A stretch of 64,000 nt of DNA from SZUA-35 sp037969565 (GCA_037969565.1 JBBKXQ010000015.1:46404-110403); one strand, 5' to 3'. Positions 8,608 to 17,759 are shown, counted from the stretch's first letter. Notes: a model not told the origin generated them from the letters alone. Translations and numbers: made by a program.

Positions 8608-8613
8608 ACGATA
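8608..8613 (-). promoter_or_regulatory. -10 box of a leaderless transcript (VIT-type transporter)
   Basis: TATCGT on the minus strand, six bases before the ATG at 8601. No clear DtxR, IdeR or MntR palindrome is visible in the 99-base divergent region. Confidence 0.45.
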
Positions 8614-8688
8614 ACGGGCACGGTGTACGGCCACCCGACCCAACCCTGTTCGAGCGGCCGGACCGGCGTTGGGCCTGACAAAAACGCC

Positions 8689-8694
8689 TACTAT
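8689..8694 (+). promoter_or_regulatory. -10 box of a leaderless transcript (DtxR-type regulator)
   Basis: TACTAT, six bases before the ATG at 8701. An upstream TTGGGC is too close (14 bases) to be a good -35. The position implies that transcription begins at the A of the start codon. Confidence 0.5.
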
Positions 8695-8700
8695 GGAACC

Positions 8701-9366
8701 ATGTCGTCGTACACCTCTCCAGAACACCACCCGGCGTTCGAGGAATACTGCGAGACGATCTTCGAACTCGAGGAAGACGGAGTACGGGTCATCCAGGCCC
8801 GAATCGTGGAACGACTCGGTGTTTCTCGACCCGCCGTCTCGGAGATGATCAAACGTATGGACGCCGAGGGCCTCGTGACATTCGGCAACGAAATCGTGCT
8901 CACCGACCGAGGTCGCAGCCTCGCCAGCACCATGGTGCGGCGACACCGACTGGCCGAGCGTTTCCTCACCGATGTGCTCCACCTCTCTTGGGCCAGCGCG
9001 CATCATGAGGCCGGAAAGTGGGAACACGTGATCAGCCCCGAGGTCGAGGACGCCATCGCCGGACTGCTCGAGAATCCCACCACCTGCCCCCATGGCAACC
9101 CGATCCCTGGCAGCGGGTTCGAGGCGACGGCATTGCGCTCACTACGAGAGGTGGCGGTGGGAGCCGATTTCGTCGTGGCCCGGATTCCTGAAGAGCTCGA
9201 GTTCGAAGCGGGCATGCTCGAGTTCTTGGAGGCGTCGGAACTCATGCCGGGAACCGAGGGGTCGATCATTGCCATCTCCCCGGACGGAACCACCACCGTT
9301 GACATCAACGGTTCGGCGGTGGGTCTCGGTTCTTTCGTCGTCGACCGCATCCTCGTCAACGCCTGA
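8701..9366 (+). CDS. DtxR/MntR-family metal-dependent transcriptional regulator
   Basis: 221 residues. The N-terminal winged helix has EYCETIFELEEDG, IVERLGVSRPAVSEMIKRMD and LTDRGRSLASTMVRRHRLAERFL; the dimerisation/metal-binding domain follows with HHEAGKWEHVISPEVEDAI and CPHGNPIPG, the canonical DtxR metal-ligand motifs; and a C-terminal FeoA/SH3-like domain (about 145-221) closes the protein. It senses Fe2+ or Mn2+ and represses target promoters. Divergence from the VIT-type transporter makes that gene the obvious target. ATG 8701 is chosen over an upstream in-frame start because the -10 box lies between them. Confidence 0.93.
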   Translation: MSSYTSPEHHPAFEEYCETIFELEEDGVRVIQARIVERLGVSRPAVSEMIKRMDAEGLVTFGNEIVLTDRGRSLASTMVRRHRLAERFLTDVLHLSWASAHHEAGKWEHVISPEVEDAIAGLLENPTTCPHGNPIPGSGFEATALRSLREVAVGADFVVARIPEELEFEAGMLEFLEASELMPGTEGSIIAISPDGTTTVDINGSAVGLGSFVVDRILVNA

Positions 9367-9459
9367 ACCCGATCTGGCGTCCAACTGTGACGAAGGTCCC
9401 GCCGTGGTGCACAATGTGGCGCTGTCCAAAGCAACGTCCAAACCTTCAGGAGCACAGAC

Positions 9460-11760
9460 ATGACCGACGTCAAAGGGTCGATTCTCGGCAACGCAGTTCT
9501 TCGGAAGGAAGATCCGCGGTTGCTGCTGGGGAACGATCGCTACTACGACGATCTCGACATCGAGGGTGTTGCCTACGTGCATTTCGTTCGGTCGCCCTAT
9601 GCCCATGCCACCATGTCTTCTCCCGACATCTCCGAGGCAGCCGCAATGCCTGGGGTACTCGGTGTCTACACCGCCGAGACACTCGCAATGACGCCGTATC
9701 TGGGCTTTCCCATGTACCCGCCCCACGTGTCTCGCCCGCCCCTGGCCACCGGCAAGGTTCGCTTCGTCGGCGACATCGTGGCCGCCGTCGTTGCCACGTC
9801 GCGGGCTGAAGCCGAAGACGCGGCCGAACTGGTGTCGGTCGACTACGAACCGCTTCCGGTCGTCACGAATGCCGAGGAAGCACTGAAGGACGGTGCCCCG
9901 ATCTTGTTCGACGAGCACGGCTCCAACATGATCTTCGAAACCGGGGTCGGGCTCGACGACGGTGACCCGCTCGAGGGAGCCGACCAAATCGTCGAGGGCA
10001 GGGTCTACAGCCAGCGTCTGGCCGGTGTCCCCATGGAGCCCAATGGTTGCGTGGCCGTTCCCGATGGCGATCACCTCACGGTGTGGATCCCCAGCCAGAA
10101 TGCCGTGGCCGTTCGCGACGTGATCGTCGCACAGTGCGGACTCGACTCCGAGAAGACCCGCGTGGCGGCGCCTGCTGTCGGCGGAGGCTTCGGCCCCAAG
10201 GCGGGCGCCTACGTCGAACATTTTCTCACCGTTGCCCTTGCCAAGGAACTGAACCTTCCCGTGAAGTGGACCGAAGTCCGAAGCGAAAACATGGTTTCGC
10301 TCGCGCACGGTCGAGACATCGTCTTGACCACGCAGATGGGCTTCACCAACGACGGCGTGATCACCGGCATGAACTGTGAGGCGGTCGCCGACGGCGGGGC
10401 CTACCCCGCGATCGGAGCGTTCCTCACCGTCTTCACGCAGATGATGATCCAAGGTGTCTACAACATTCCGAAGCTTCGATATCACGCACGTTCGGCGATG
10501 ACCAACACCACCCCCACTGCTGCCTATCGAGGGGCCGGCCGTCCCGAGGCCACGCAGATGCTCGAACGAGTGATCGACATGGCGGCCGATCAACTCGGCA
10601 TCGATCCCGCGGAGATTCGTCGCAAGAACTTTCTGCAGCCCGAGCAGTTCCCGTTCGCAACTCACGGCGGCACCAACTACGACAACGGTGAGTACGAGCA
10701 AACACTCGATGCCGCCCTCGAGGCTTCGGGTTACCAAGACCTGCTCGCGCAGCAAGCCGAGCGCCGCGCCTCAGACAGCTCGAAGCACCTCGGAATCGGC
10801 ATCGCCTCCTACGTCGAGGTCACGGCCCCGGCGGGTCTCCACGTCGAATACGGAGCGGTCGAGATCAACGAAGATGGCACGGTGAACGCACGCGTCGGCA
10901 CCAGCTCACACGGCCAGGGCCACGAAACAGCGTTCGCCATGATCGTCAGCGACATGTTGGGGGTGTCGATGGACGATGTCACCCTGTTCCAGTCCGACAC
11001 CGATGAGATCCCTCGGGGCGCAGGCACGATGGGTTCCCGCTCGTTGCAGACGGCGGGGTCGGCGGTGCACATCGCCAGCGAGCAGGTGCTCGAAAAGGCA
11101 CGCAAACTCGCAGCCCATCTTCTCGAAGCCAGCGAAACCGACATCGAGAAGGCGGAAGGAGGTTTGCAGGTGGCCGGAGTTCCCAGCTCGAACCTCTCGT
11201 GGGCCGACCTCGCGAAGGCGGCCAATGATCCATCGAAACTTCCCGAAGGCATGGAAGCTGGGCTCAGCCACGAACTCGACTTCGATGGGTCTGACGCCAC
11301 CTTCCCGTTCGGCACCCATGTGTCATTCGTCGAGGTCGACAGCGATACCGGCGCCGTCACGATGTTGCGCCACATCGCCGTCGACGACTGCGGCAAGATC
11401 CTCAACCCGATGCTCGTCACCGGTCAGCAACACGGAGGCATCGCACAGGGAGCAGCCCAGGCACTCTTCGAGCAGGTCATGTACGACGATCAGGGCAACC
11501 CGATCACGTCGAACCTCATGGACTATGCAATTCCGTCAGCCGCGGAACTGATCAGTTTCGAGACCAGCAACACCCAGACGCCGTCTCCCCGGAACCCGCT
11601 CGGAGCAAAGGGCATCGGCGAGTCGGGCACCATCGGCTCGACTCCGGCGATCCACAACGCCGTGATCGACGCCGTCAGCCATCTCGGTGTGCGGCACATC
11701 GACATGCCACTCACCGCAGAGAAGGTCTGGCGTTCCATCCAGGACGCCTCGGCCTCCTGA
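9460..11760 (+). CDS. CoxL-like molybdenum hydroxylase large subunit (form II)
   Basis: 766-residue molybdopterin-cytosine-dinucleotide-binding subunit of the xanthine oxidase/CO dehydrogenase family. LGNAVLRKEDPRLLLGNDRY opens the typical a/b hammerhead domain, GGGFGPKAG and the active-site loop AYRGAGR (residues 355-361) follow, and GAKGIGESG near the C-terminus carries the catalytic Glu (about residue 721). AYRGAGR identifies form II; form I CO dehydrogenase has AYXCSFR. Form II enzymes are often not CO oxidisers. The FAD (medium) and 2Fe-2S (small) subunit genes, normally adjacent, are absent on both sides. A ribosome-binding site (AGGAG) lies upstream of the ATG. Confidence 0.92.
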   Translation: MTDVKGSILGNAVLRKEDPRLLLGNDRYYDDLDIEGVAYVHFVRSPYAHATMSSPDISEAAAMPGVLGVYTAETLAMTPYLGFPMYPPHVSRPPLATGKVRFVGDIVAAVVATSRAEAEDAAELVSVDYEPLPVVTNAEEALKDGAPILFDEHGSNMIFETGVGLDDGDPLEGADQIVEGRVYSQRLAGVPMEPNGCVAVPDGDHLTVWIPSQNAVAVRDVIVAQCGLDSEKTRVAAPAVGGGFGPKAGAYVEHFLTVALAKELNLPVKWTEVRSENMVSLAHGRDIVLTTQMGFTNDGVITGMNCEAVADGGAYPAIGAFLTVFTQMMIQGVYNIPKLRYHARSAMTNTTPTAAYRGAGRPEATQMLERVIDMAADQLGIDPAEIRRKNFLQPEQFPFATHGGTNYDNGEYEQTLDAALEASGYQDLLAQQAERRASDSSKHLGIGIASYVEVTAPAGLHVEYGAVEINEDGTVNARVGTSSHGQGHETAFAMIVSDMLGVSMDDVTLFQSDTDEIPRGAGTMGSRSLQTAGSAVHIASEQVLEKARKLAAHLLEASETDIEKAEGGLQVAGVPSSNLSWADLAKAANDPSKLPEGMEAGLSHELDFDGSDATFPFGTHVSFVEVDSDTGAVTMLRHIAVDDCGKILNPMLVTGQQHGGIAQGAAQALFEQVMYDDQGNPITSNLMDYAIPSAAELISFETSNTQTPSPRNPLGAKGIGESGTIGSTPAIHNAVIDAVSHLGVRHIDMPLTAEKVWRSIQDASAS

Positions 11761-11774
11761 CGTCGAAGAACTCA

Positions 11775-11801
11775 CCGGCACCGCGTTGCGTGCGGTGCCG
11801 G
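11775..11801. terminator. Bidirectional terminator hairpin
   Basis: Perfect 10-bp GC-rich stem (arms 11775-11784 and 11792-11801) with a seven-base loop, in the 45-base gap between the convergent CoxL-like and binding-lipoprotein genes. No U-tract. Confidence 0.6.
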
Positions 11802-11805
11802 AGAG

Positions 11806-13020
11806 TCAGTCGATCGAGCCGGCGAGGACTACTCGGCCTTGGAACACTTGGCCAATGAAAACCGTCTTCCTCGGGGTGGCAGATCCCTCATAGCTCAGCG
11901 TCGATGTCAGAGCGGAGATGTCGTTCGTGTTGGCGATGGCCGGCCCGAGCCGCGTTGGGTCGGCGAGACCGTACGCATCGATCGCCGCAGCAATCACCGT
12001 CACAGCGTCGACGGCGACGGCCGCGAGCCATGGAAGGTCGAAGGATTGTCCGGCCCAGGCCGCATGAGATGCTTCGAGCTGTCGGTACCGAGGGTTGCCG
12101 TTCAGTGCTGCGTGTGCAGTGAGAAAGACCCCCTCGGTCGCCGCGAGCTCACCGATGGTTCCGGTGCCCAAATCGAGACTGATGATTGCGGGGCTGAAAC
12201 CGGCGATCGACAACTGCTCACGGAGACCCGGAAGTTCGAGCGGGTCCAGCGCGCTGAAGACGACGTCGATGTCGGGCGATGACGCGAAGGTGGCAACGAC
12301 ATCGGAAAACCCGTCATCGGGTCGAACGGTGACACGAGGAAGCGATCGACCCGATCGGGCGAACACGTCAGTGATTGCGTCGAGGTCGGTCCCTTCCGGG
12401 AGTGCCTCCGATGGGCCAACGGCGACGGCGCTGATCCAGCCCTGGAGTTCGGCGAACCGCACTGATGCGTCGGCCTGCCGCTCGAAATCCATGGAGACCA
12501 GGTAGGACTGGTCGGCGAGCTGCGCCAGGCCGGCGTCCATCGAGCCGACCCAGATCACCGGCAACTGGCCGCTGAACGTCGATCGGATTCGATCCGCAAC
12601 CACGCTGAACCTCGTGCCGAGCACGATGTCGGCCCCGCCATCGATCAGGCTCTGGGCCGCCCTCTCGGCGCTCTCGAGGTCTCCGGAGACGTCGACGACA
12701 TCGAGTGAAACCGGCAATCCGTTGAACCCACCCGAACAGTTGATCTGCTGCACCACGAGCTGAACGGCACTGACCGCCGAATGATCGTTGCCATTGGGCC
12801 GGTCCGAGAGATCGGCGGCGTACCCGATGTGCAGCCCGTCGCCAAGCAGCGGAGCAGCACAATTGGGGTCGGCGGCGAGCGCCGCATCGAGATCCCACCC
12901 GGACGCCTCGACGAGGGCGACCTGGTCCGGTGCGGCCGTCGTCGCCACCTCCTCGGTACACGAGGTGGTGAACACGACCAAACCAAACACGGTGGCACAC
13001 GCTCTGACGAAGGGACTCAT
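11806..13020 (-). CDS. Periplasmic-binding-protein-like lipoprotein (branched-chain amino acid type)
   Basis: 404 residues. The signal peptide has a lipobox (VVFTTSC, Cys near residue 19). After GDGLHIGYAADLSDRPNGND comes the Peripla_BP_6 fold: VQQINCSGGFNGLPVSLDVV, SLIDGGADIVLGTRFS, VVATFASSPDIDVVFSALDP and a late SYEGSATPRKTVFIGQVFQG. Such proteins bind small ligands for ABC import or for sensing. No ABC permease or ATPase gene is nearby, so it is an orphan receptor whose ligand cannot be inferred. ATG 13020 is used; ATG 13029 is possible. Confidence 0.8.
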   Translation of the reverse strand: MSPFVRACATVFGLVVFTTSCTEEVATTAAPDQVALVEASGWDLDAALAADPNCAAPLLGDGLHIGYAADLSDRPNGNDHSAVSAVQLVVQQINCSGGFNGLPVSLDVVDVSGDLESAERAAQSLIDGGADIVLGTRFSVVADRIRSTFSGQLPVIWVGSMDAGLAQLADQSYLVSMDFERQADASVRFAELQGWISAVAVGPSEALPEGTDLDAITDVFARSGRSLPRVTVRPDDGFSDVVATFASSPDIDVVFSALDPLELPGLREQLSIAGFSPAIISLDLGTGTIGELAATEGVFLTAHAALNGNPRYRQLEASHAAWAGQSFDLPWLAAVAVDAVTVIAAAIDAYGLADPTRLGPAIANTNDISALTSTLSYEGSATPRKTVFIGQVFQGRVVLAGSID

Positions 13021-13108
13021 GCACCTCATCCGTCGGCAATTGCACCGGAAAAGCGAGCGATCGGCGTCGGATTCGGGCCCATCACCGGTCGAGGTACCCT
13101 TTTCTGAG

Positions 13109-13128
13109 GAAACCTCGTCGGAGGTTTC
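13109..13128. promoter_or_regulatory. Leader hairpin upstream of the adenylation/acyltransferase fusion
   Basis: Perfect 8-bp stem (arms 13109-13116 and 13121-13128) with a GTCG loop, 32 bases before the ATG at 13161. It could be an operator or a leader structure. Confidence 0.35.
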
Positions 13129-13160
13129 AAGATCGCAGTGGCAGGAGACGACAGTATTTC

Positions 13161-15659
13161 ATGGGAGTGATTTCGGACGGTTTGGGATTCGTGCAGAACT
13201 TTGCTGCGCCCCCTGACGCCGTAGCCATCATCGTCGACGACAACGAGGTCACCTACGGCGAATTGGATCGCCGCATTGGTTCGCGAGCAGCGGAACTCGG
13301 TACAGGACGACGCCTCGTCATGATCCAGTCCTCGAACGAACTCGAACCGCTGATCACTTATCTCGCCGCGCTGCGGGCCGGGCACCCGGTGATGCTCGTC
13401 CCATCGGACAAACCAACCGATGCCGTCGTCGCGCAATACTGCCCCGACACGATCTATTCGCAGACTTCGAGCGGCTGGACGATCGACCATCTGAACGATC
13501 GATCCAGCCACAAGTTCCACCCCGACCTCGCCCTGTTGATGTCCACCTCCGGATCGACGGGAACGTCGAAATTCGTTCGCCTCAGCTATCAGAACCTCGC
13601 CGCCAACGCTGCGTCCATCGCCGAATACCTCGATATCCGATCCGATGACCGAGCGGCCACATCGCTCCCGCTGCACTATTGCTACGGCCTGTCAATCGTC
13701 CACAGCCATCTACTCGTGGGCGCCGGCCTGATTCTCACCGACGACTCGCTCATCGAGCCTTCGTTCTGGGAACGATTCCGCCGTTTGGGGGGCACCACCT
13801 TCCCTGCAGTGCCTTTCACATTCGATTTGCTGGATCGCATCGACTTCGCCTCGATGGATCTGCCGAGCCTCCGGTACATCACGCAGGCCGGCGGTCGTCT
13901 TGCTCCCGAGAAGGTCAAGCGATACGCCGAACTGGGCGTCGAAAAGGGCTACGACCTATTCGTCATGTACGGCGCCACCGAGGCGACGTCGCGTATGTCC
14001 TATCTGCCCCCCAGCCTCGCCGCCGAGAACCCGAACACGATTGGCCAGCCGATTCCTGGGGGCGCCTTCGATCTCACCGACGACGGCGAGCTGATCTACA
14101 GCGGCCCCAACGTGATGATGGGCTATGCCGAGGACCCGGCCGACCTACGCCTCGGTCCAACCCTCGAGTCGCTGTACACCGGCGACCTGGCCCGACAGAC
14201 CGAGCATGGTCTCTGGGAAATCGTGGGGCGGAAGAGTCGCTTCCTCAAGATGTTCGGACTGCGCATCAGTCTTGACGCTGTCGAATCATTCATGGGCGAA
14301 GTCGGCGGCGGTGCCGCGACCGGCACCGACGACCTGTTGATCCTCGCCACCGAGAATCCAGAAACGGGTGGCCGGCTCCAACGAGCGGCGGCAGAACGTT
14401 TCGGGTTGCCGATGTCCTCGATCGTCGTGCGAACCTATGCAGAGGTCCCCCGGTTGTCATCCGGCAAGGTCGACTATCCGGCGATTCGGGACGCTGCGGT
14501 TCGCGAACAAGACGATGCCCCACGGACCCACATCATCGACTCCCACTCCGTTGCCGCGATCTTCGCCACCGCCCTGGGCCGAGAGGCCGTTTCCGACTCG
14601 GACACGTTCGTCTCCTTGGGTGGCGACTCGCTTTCCTACATCGAGGCTTCGATGGCCCTCGAAGACCACTTGGGCCACGTACCGGAAGACTGGCACATCA
14701 CGCCGATCGGCAAACTCGACGCCATCGAACAGAGCACATCGCTGCTGCGCCAAGTAGAAACCAACGTCTTCTTGCGAGCGTTCGCAATTCTCTTGGTGGT
14801 CGGTGATCACGTCGAGCTCTTCAGCCTCCAGGGCGGCGCCCACATCCTGCTCGCGGTTGCCGGCTACAACTTCAGCCGCTTCCTCCTCAACGTGATCAGC
14901 GACACCGATTCGGTCGTGGCCTTCATCCCGACCGTGACTCGAATCGTGGTGCCAACTGTCGGTTGGATCACGCTCACGTCGATTTTGAAAGGTTCGTTCG
15001 ACGCGAGGGTGTTCTTCCTGGTTGCGAGCTATTGGACCGACTCTGACGGGGGATATTGGTTCATCGAGGTCCTCGTGCAGATCTTGCTGTTGGCCGCGCT
15101 CGTCTTCGCCTTTCCTGCCGTCAGACGGCTCCACCGGCAGGCGCCCTATCCGTTCGCCGTCGGCGTTCTCGCCCTGTCCCTCGTCGCCCGATATGGAGGC
15201 AACGAGCTCTGGGACACCACCGCCATCGGATTCAAGGTTCCACACATGACCCTCTGGCTCTTCGCCATCGGATGGGTCGCCGACCGTTCCACCACACTCT
15301 GGCAACGACTCGGCTTGTCCGCTGTGGCCCTGGCGACGATCCCGGGATATTTCGACTCCGGCTCGAGAACCCTGGTGATCGTCGCCGGGATTTTGGCCTT
15401 GGTCTGGATCGGCAAGCTCAGCTTTCCGAAACCGATCAACCGGGTTGTCGGCGTCATCGGCGGCGCATCGCTCTACATCTACCTCGTGCAATTCCAGGTC
15501 AACACCGTCGTCGGGATCGAAACACCAATCGTGCAATTCTTCGTCGCAATCGTGTTCGGCCTGCTGGCGGCGTTCATCTCCGAACGTGTGCTCCGACAAG
15601 GCGAGCGGCTCCTTCGATCCAGGTTCGACGAGGTTCCCGCAACCGTCGAGATCGGTTGA
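13161..15659 (+). CDS. Adenylation domain, carrier domain and membrane acyltransferase-3 fusion
   Basis: 832 residues with three parts. (1) An AMP-forming adenylation domain, about 15-450: P-loop STSGSTGTSK (128-137), YGATEA (270-275), TGD (340-342) and the catalytic lysine in SSGK (Lys436). (2) A carrier domain, about 460-525, with the phosphopantetheine site LGGDSL (Ser490). (3) From about 535 a ten-helix-like integral membrane domain starting VFLRAFAILLVVGDH, where Arg539 and His550 match the R-x10-H signature of acyltransferase-3 proteins. The logic resembles the Dlt system (activate, load on carrier, transfer across the membrane) on one chain: an acyl or aminoacyl group is probably activated, loaded on Ser490 and transferred to a membrane or cell-wall acceptor. 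No methyltransferase, condensation or thioesterase domain is present, and the neighbours do not reveal the substrate. Confidence 0.85.
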   Translation: MGVISDGLGFVQNFAAPPDAVAIIVDDNEVTYGELDRRIGSRAAELGTGRRLVMIQSSNELEPLITYLAALRAGHPVMLVPSDKPTDAVVAQYCPDTIYSQTSSGWTIDHLNDRSSHKFHPDLALLMSTSGSTGTSKFVRLSYQNLAANAASIAEYLDIRSDDRAATSLPLHYCYGLSIVHSHLLVGAGLILTDDSLIEPSFWERFRRLGGTTFPAVPFTFDLLDRIDFASMDLPSLRYITQAGGRLAPEKVKRYAELGVEKGYDLFVMYGATEATSRMSYLPPSLAAENPNTIGQPIPGGAFDLTDDGELIYSGPNVMMGYAEDPADLRLGPTLESLYTGDLARQTEHGLWEIVGRKSRFLKMFGLRISLDAVESFMGEVGGGAATGTDDLLILATENPETGGRLQRAAAERFGLPMSSIVVRTYAEVPRLSSGKVDYPAIRDAAVREQDDAPRTHIIDSHSVAAIFATALGREAVSDSDTFVSLGGDSLSYIEASMALEDHLGHVPEDWHITPIGKLDAIEQSTSLLRQVETNVFLRAFAILLVVGDHVELFSLQGGAHILLAVAGYNFSRFLLNVISDTDSVVAFIPTVTRIVVPTVGWITLTSILKGSFDARVFFLVASYWTDSDGGYWFIEVLVQILLLAALVFAFPAVRRLHRQAPYPFAVGVLALSLVARYGGNELWDTTAIGFKVPHMTLWLFAIGWVADRSTTLWQRLGLSAVALATIPGYFDSGSRTLVIVAGILALVWIGKLSFPKPINRVVGVIGGASLYIYLVQFQVNTVVGIETPIVQFFVAIVFGLLAAFISERVLRQGERLLRSRFDEVPATVEIG

Positions 15660-15746
15660 CCCGGGCGTCAACGGGTCCGCCCAGGCCCTGAACGTTCACG
15701 GATCGTGAAGATTGCAGATCAACGTGAGGCCTGACATCGTTCGGCC

Positions 15747-16400
15747 ATGAATGTCACGACCGCCGTCAAGCGGCGCAAATCGGTTCGGTCCTTTCTCGAC
15801 ACTCCGGTTTCGAATGAAGCGATCGCCGAACTACTCACGACGGCGTCTCGGGCCCCTTCCGGGGGAAACGTGCAGCCCTGGGAGATCTTCGTCCTCAACG
15901 GCGAGGTCACCAGCCGATTCCATACCTTCCTTCGCGATCGTCCGACCGAGACGCCCGCCTACGAGGTCTACCCCGAAGGATTGAAGGAGCCCTATCGAAC
16001 GGCTCGGTACGAACTCGGGATGGAGATGTACGACCTCATCGGCATCGAGCGGGATGACAAGGCCGCCCGATTCGCGCAAATGGCCAAGAACTTCGACTTC
16101 TTCGGCGCTCCGGCGGCCATCTTCTGCTTTCTCGATCGGCAGATGGGCCCGCCTCAGTGGTCCGATCTCGGCATGTTCCTGCAGACGTTCATGCTCCTCG
16201 CAGCCGAAGCCGGGTTGGCCACCTGTCCTCAGGAAGCCTGGGCCGTCTGGGAGCAGGCCGTCTCGGAGTTCGTCGGCGCTCCAGCCGGACTCCGGCTGTT
16301 CTGTGGCGTCGCCATCGGCCACGAAGACACCGACCACCCGATCAATGCACTCGAGAGCAAACGACGCCCGCTCGATTCTTTCGCCACGTTCGTCGAGTGA
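15747..16400 (+). CDS. Nitroreductase-family FMN oxidoreductase
   Basis: 217 residues. AVKRRKSVRSFLDTPVSNEA, the FMN-binding loop ASRAPSGGNVQPWEIFVL and a C-terminal CGVAIGHEDTDHPIN are classical nitroreductase-family features. FMN enzymes of this fold reduce nitro groups, quinones or enones with NAD(P)H. It is cytoplasmic, with a length typical of NfnB/BluB-like monomers in a homodimer. It is convergent with the following 2-hydroxyacid oxidase gene. No regulator is adjacent, and the physiological substrate is unknown. Confidence 0.9.
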   Translation: MNVTTAVKRRKSVRSFLDTPVSNEAIAELLTTASRAPSGGNVQPWEIFVLNGEVTSRFHTFLRDRPTETPAYEVYPEGLKEPYRTARYELGMEMYDLIGIERDDKAARFAQMAKNFDFFGAPAAIFCFLDRQMGPPQWSDLGMFLQTFMLLAAEAGLATCPQEAWAVWEQAVSEFVGAPAGLRLFCGVAIGHEDTDHPINALESKRRPLDSFATFVE

Positions 16401-16439
16401 CGAAGGCGACGCCGGCGGCCGCTCGAACGCCCACCGACC

Positions 16440-17651
16440 TCATTTCCAGCGAACCAGATCCCGGTTGATGTCGGCAACCGTCTTGCAACCGGTGAGGGCC
16501 ATCGTGCGGCGCAGACCATCGTCAAAGAAATTGATGAGGTGATCGACCCCGCGCTCTCCGGCTGCCCCGAGCGCATACAGATAGGGCCGTCCGATGGAAA
16601 CTGCGGTGGCCCCGAGCGCCAGGGCCTTCACGATGTCGCTTCCCCGCCGCACCCCACCCTCAGGAATGATGGCGATCTGTCCGCCCACTTCCTGAGCGAC
16701 GGGTTCGACCAACTCGATCGGATTCGGGGCGTCGTCGAGTTGTCGGCCGCCATGATTCGACAGCTTGATCCCGGCAACACCCGAAGCCACAGCCTGTTTC
16801 GCGTCGGCCACGGTCTGTATCCCCTTCAGAACGATCGGCCCGCTCCAGATCGACGAGAGCCACTCGACATCGTCCCAAGAAAGCGCAGGATCGAATTGGG
16901 AGTTGATGTAGTCGGCAAGCGAAACCGCCGATGAGCCGTCTCCCGCGCCGCCAACGACATTCGAGAAGGTGATGGGGTCATTGCGAAGGAAGTCGAGCGT
17001 CCAGCCGGGGTGAATGGCTCCGTCGACGATCGTCCCGAGACCGATTTTCGGAGGCAGGGTGTATCCCCGCCGAACATCTCGCTCCCGTCGGCCCAGCACC
17101 GCGGTGTCGACCGTGAGTTCGATCGCTTCGTACTCCGCAGCCGCTGCCCGGTCGACGAGTTCCTTCACCAGTCCGCGATCACGCCAGGTGTACACCTGAA
17201 ACCACTTCGGCCCATTCGACACCGAGGCAACTTCTTCGATCGATCTCGTCCCCATCGTGGACAGGCTGTAGGGAATCCCGACTCGAGCACAGGACCGGGC
17301 GACAGCGAGTTCTCCCTGAGAGTGGGCGATCCGGGTGAACCCGGTGGGGGCGAACACCAGGGGCATCGGTATCGATCGGCCGAACAGCATGGTGGAGGTG
17401 TCGATGTTGCTGACATCGCGCAGGATCCGCGGTTTGAACTGGAGCCGTTGATACCCGTCGACCGAACCCTGCAGCGAACGTTCATCTTCGGCGCCGCCAT
17501 CGATGTAGTCGAATACGCCGAACGGCAGTCGCCGCTTGGCCGCGGAACGAAGGTCTTCCACATTCGCCGCCCTGGCCAGGCGCCTCCGAACCGGATCGAG
17601 TTCGATCGGCTTGAACTGCACGACAGAACGAAAAGTCTCGACCATTCCCAT
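16440..17651 (-). CDS. FMN-dependent alpha-hydroxyacid oxidase/dehydrogenase
   Basis: 403 residues, TIM-barrel FMN enzyme of the lactate dehydrogenase/glycolate oxidase family. Seen: RLPFGVFDYIDGGAEDERSL, PLVFAPTGFTRIAHSQGELA, FQVYTWRDRG, ELTVDTAVLGRRERDVRRGY, the active-site motif SNHGGRQLD (catalytic His and substrate-binding Arg) and a phosphate-binding EGGVRRGSDIVKALALGA. It oxidises a 2-hydroxyacid such as lactate, glycolate or mandelate to the 2-oxoacid; the acceptor is uncertain. ATG 17651 (MGMVETF) is chosen; ATG 17645 is also possible. It is divergent from the acyl-CoA dehydrogenase gene, with about 108 bases between. Confidence 0.92.
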   Translation of the reverse strand: MGMVETFRSVVQFKPIELDPVRRRLARAANVEDLRSAAKRRLPFGVFDYIDGGAEDERSLQGSVDGYQRLQFKPRILRDVSNIDTSTMLFGRSIPMPLVFAPTGFTRIAHSQGELAVARSCARVGIPYSLSTMGTRSIEEVASVSNGPKWFQVYTWRDRGLVKELVDRAAAAEYEAIELTVDTAVLGRRERDVRRGYTLPPKIGLGTIVDGAIHPGWTLDFLRNDPITFSNVVGGAGDGSSAVSLADYINSQFDPALSWDDVEWLSSIWSGPIVLKGIQTVADAKQAVASGVAGIKLSNHGGRQLDDAPNPIELVEPVAQEVGGQIAIIPEGGVRRGSDIVKALALGATAVSIGRPYLYALGAAGERGVDHLINFFDDGLRRTMALTGCKTVADINRDLVRWK

Positions 17652-17759
17652 CAAGCGATCGTAGGTCTTCTCGTCTTGGTCGGTGAATGCTTCGTCAGCA
17701 AATGGTTTTGTCAGTGAAGGCTTTGACAGGGTTCGGGCCGCAGCGATACACAACGGCCC

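Noticed and set aside
7861..9093. 410-residue extension of the VIT-type transporter
   Set aside because: The extra N-terminal 164 residues are antisense to the DtxR gene; homology starts at ATG 8601, which has its own -10 box.
9142..10755. 537-residue minus-strand frame opposite the DtxR and CoxL-like genes
   Set aside because: It runs antisense through two well-supported genes and has no recognisable motif.
14457..15671. 404-residue minus-strand frame opposite the adenylation/acyltransferase gene
   Set aside because: Composition is an antisense shadow (Asp/Glu/Arg/His-rich, no fold pattern), while the plus strand has clear catalytic motifs.
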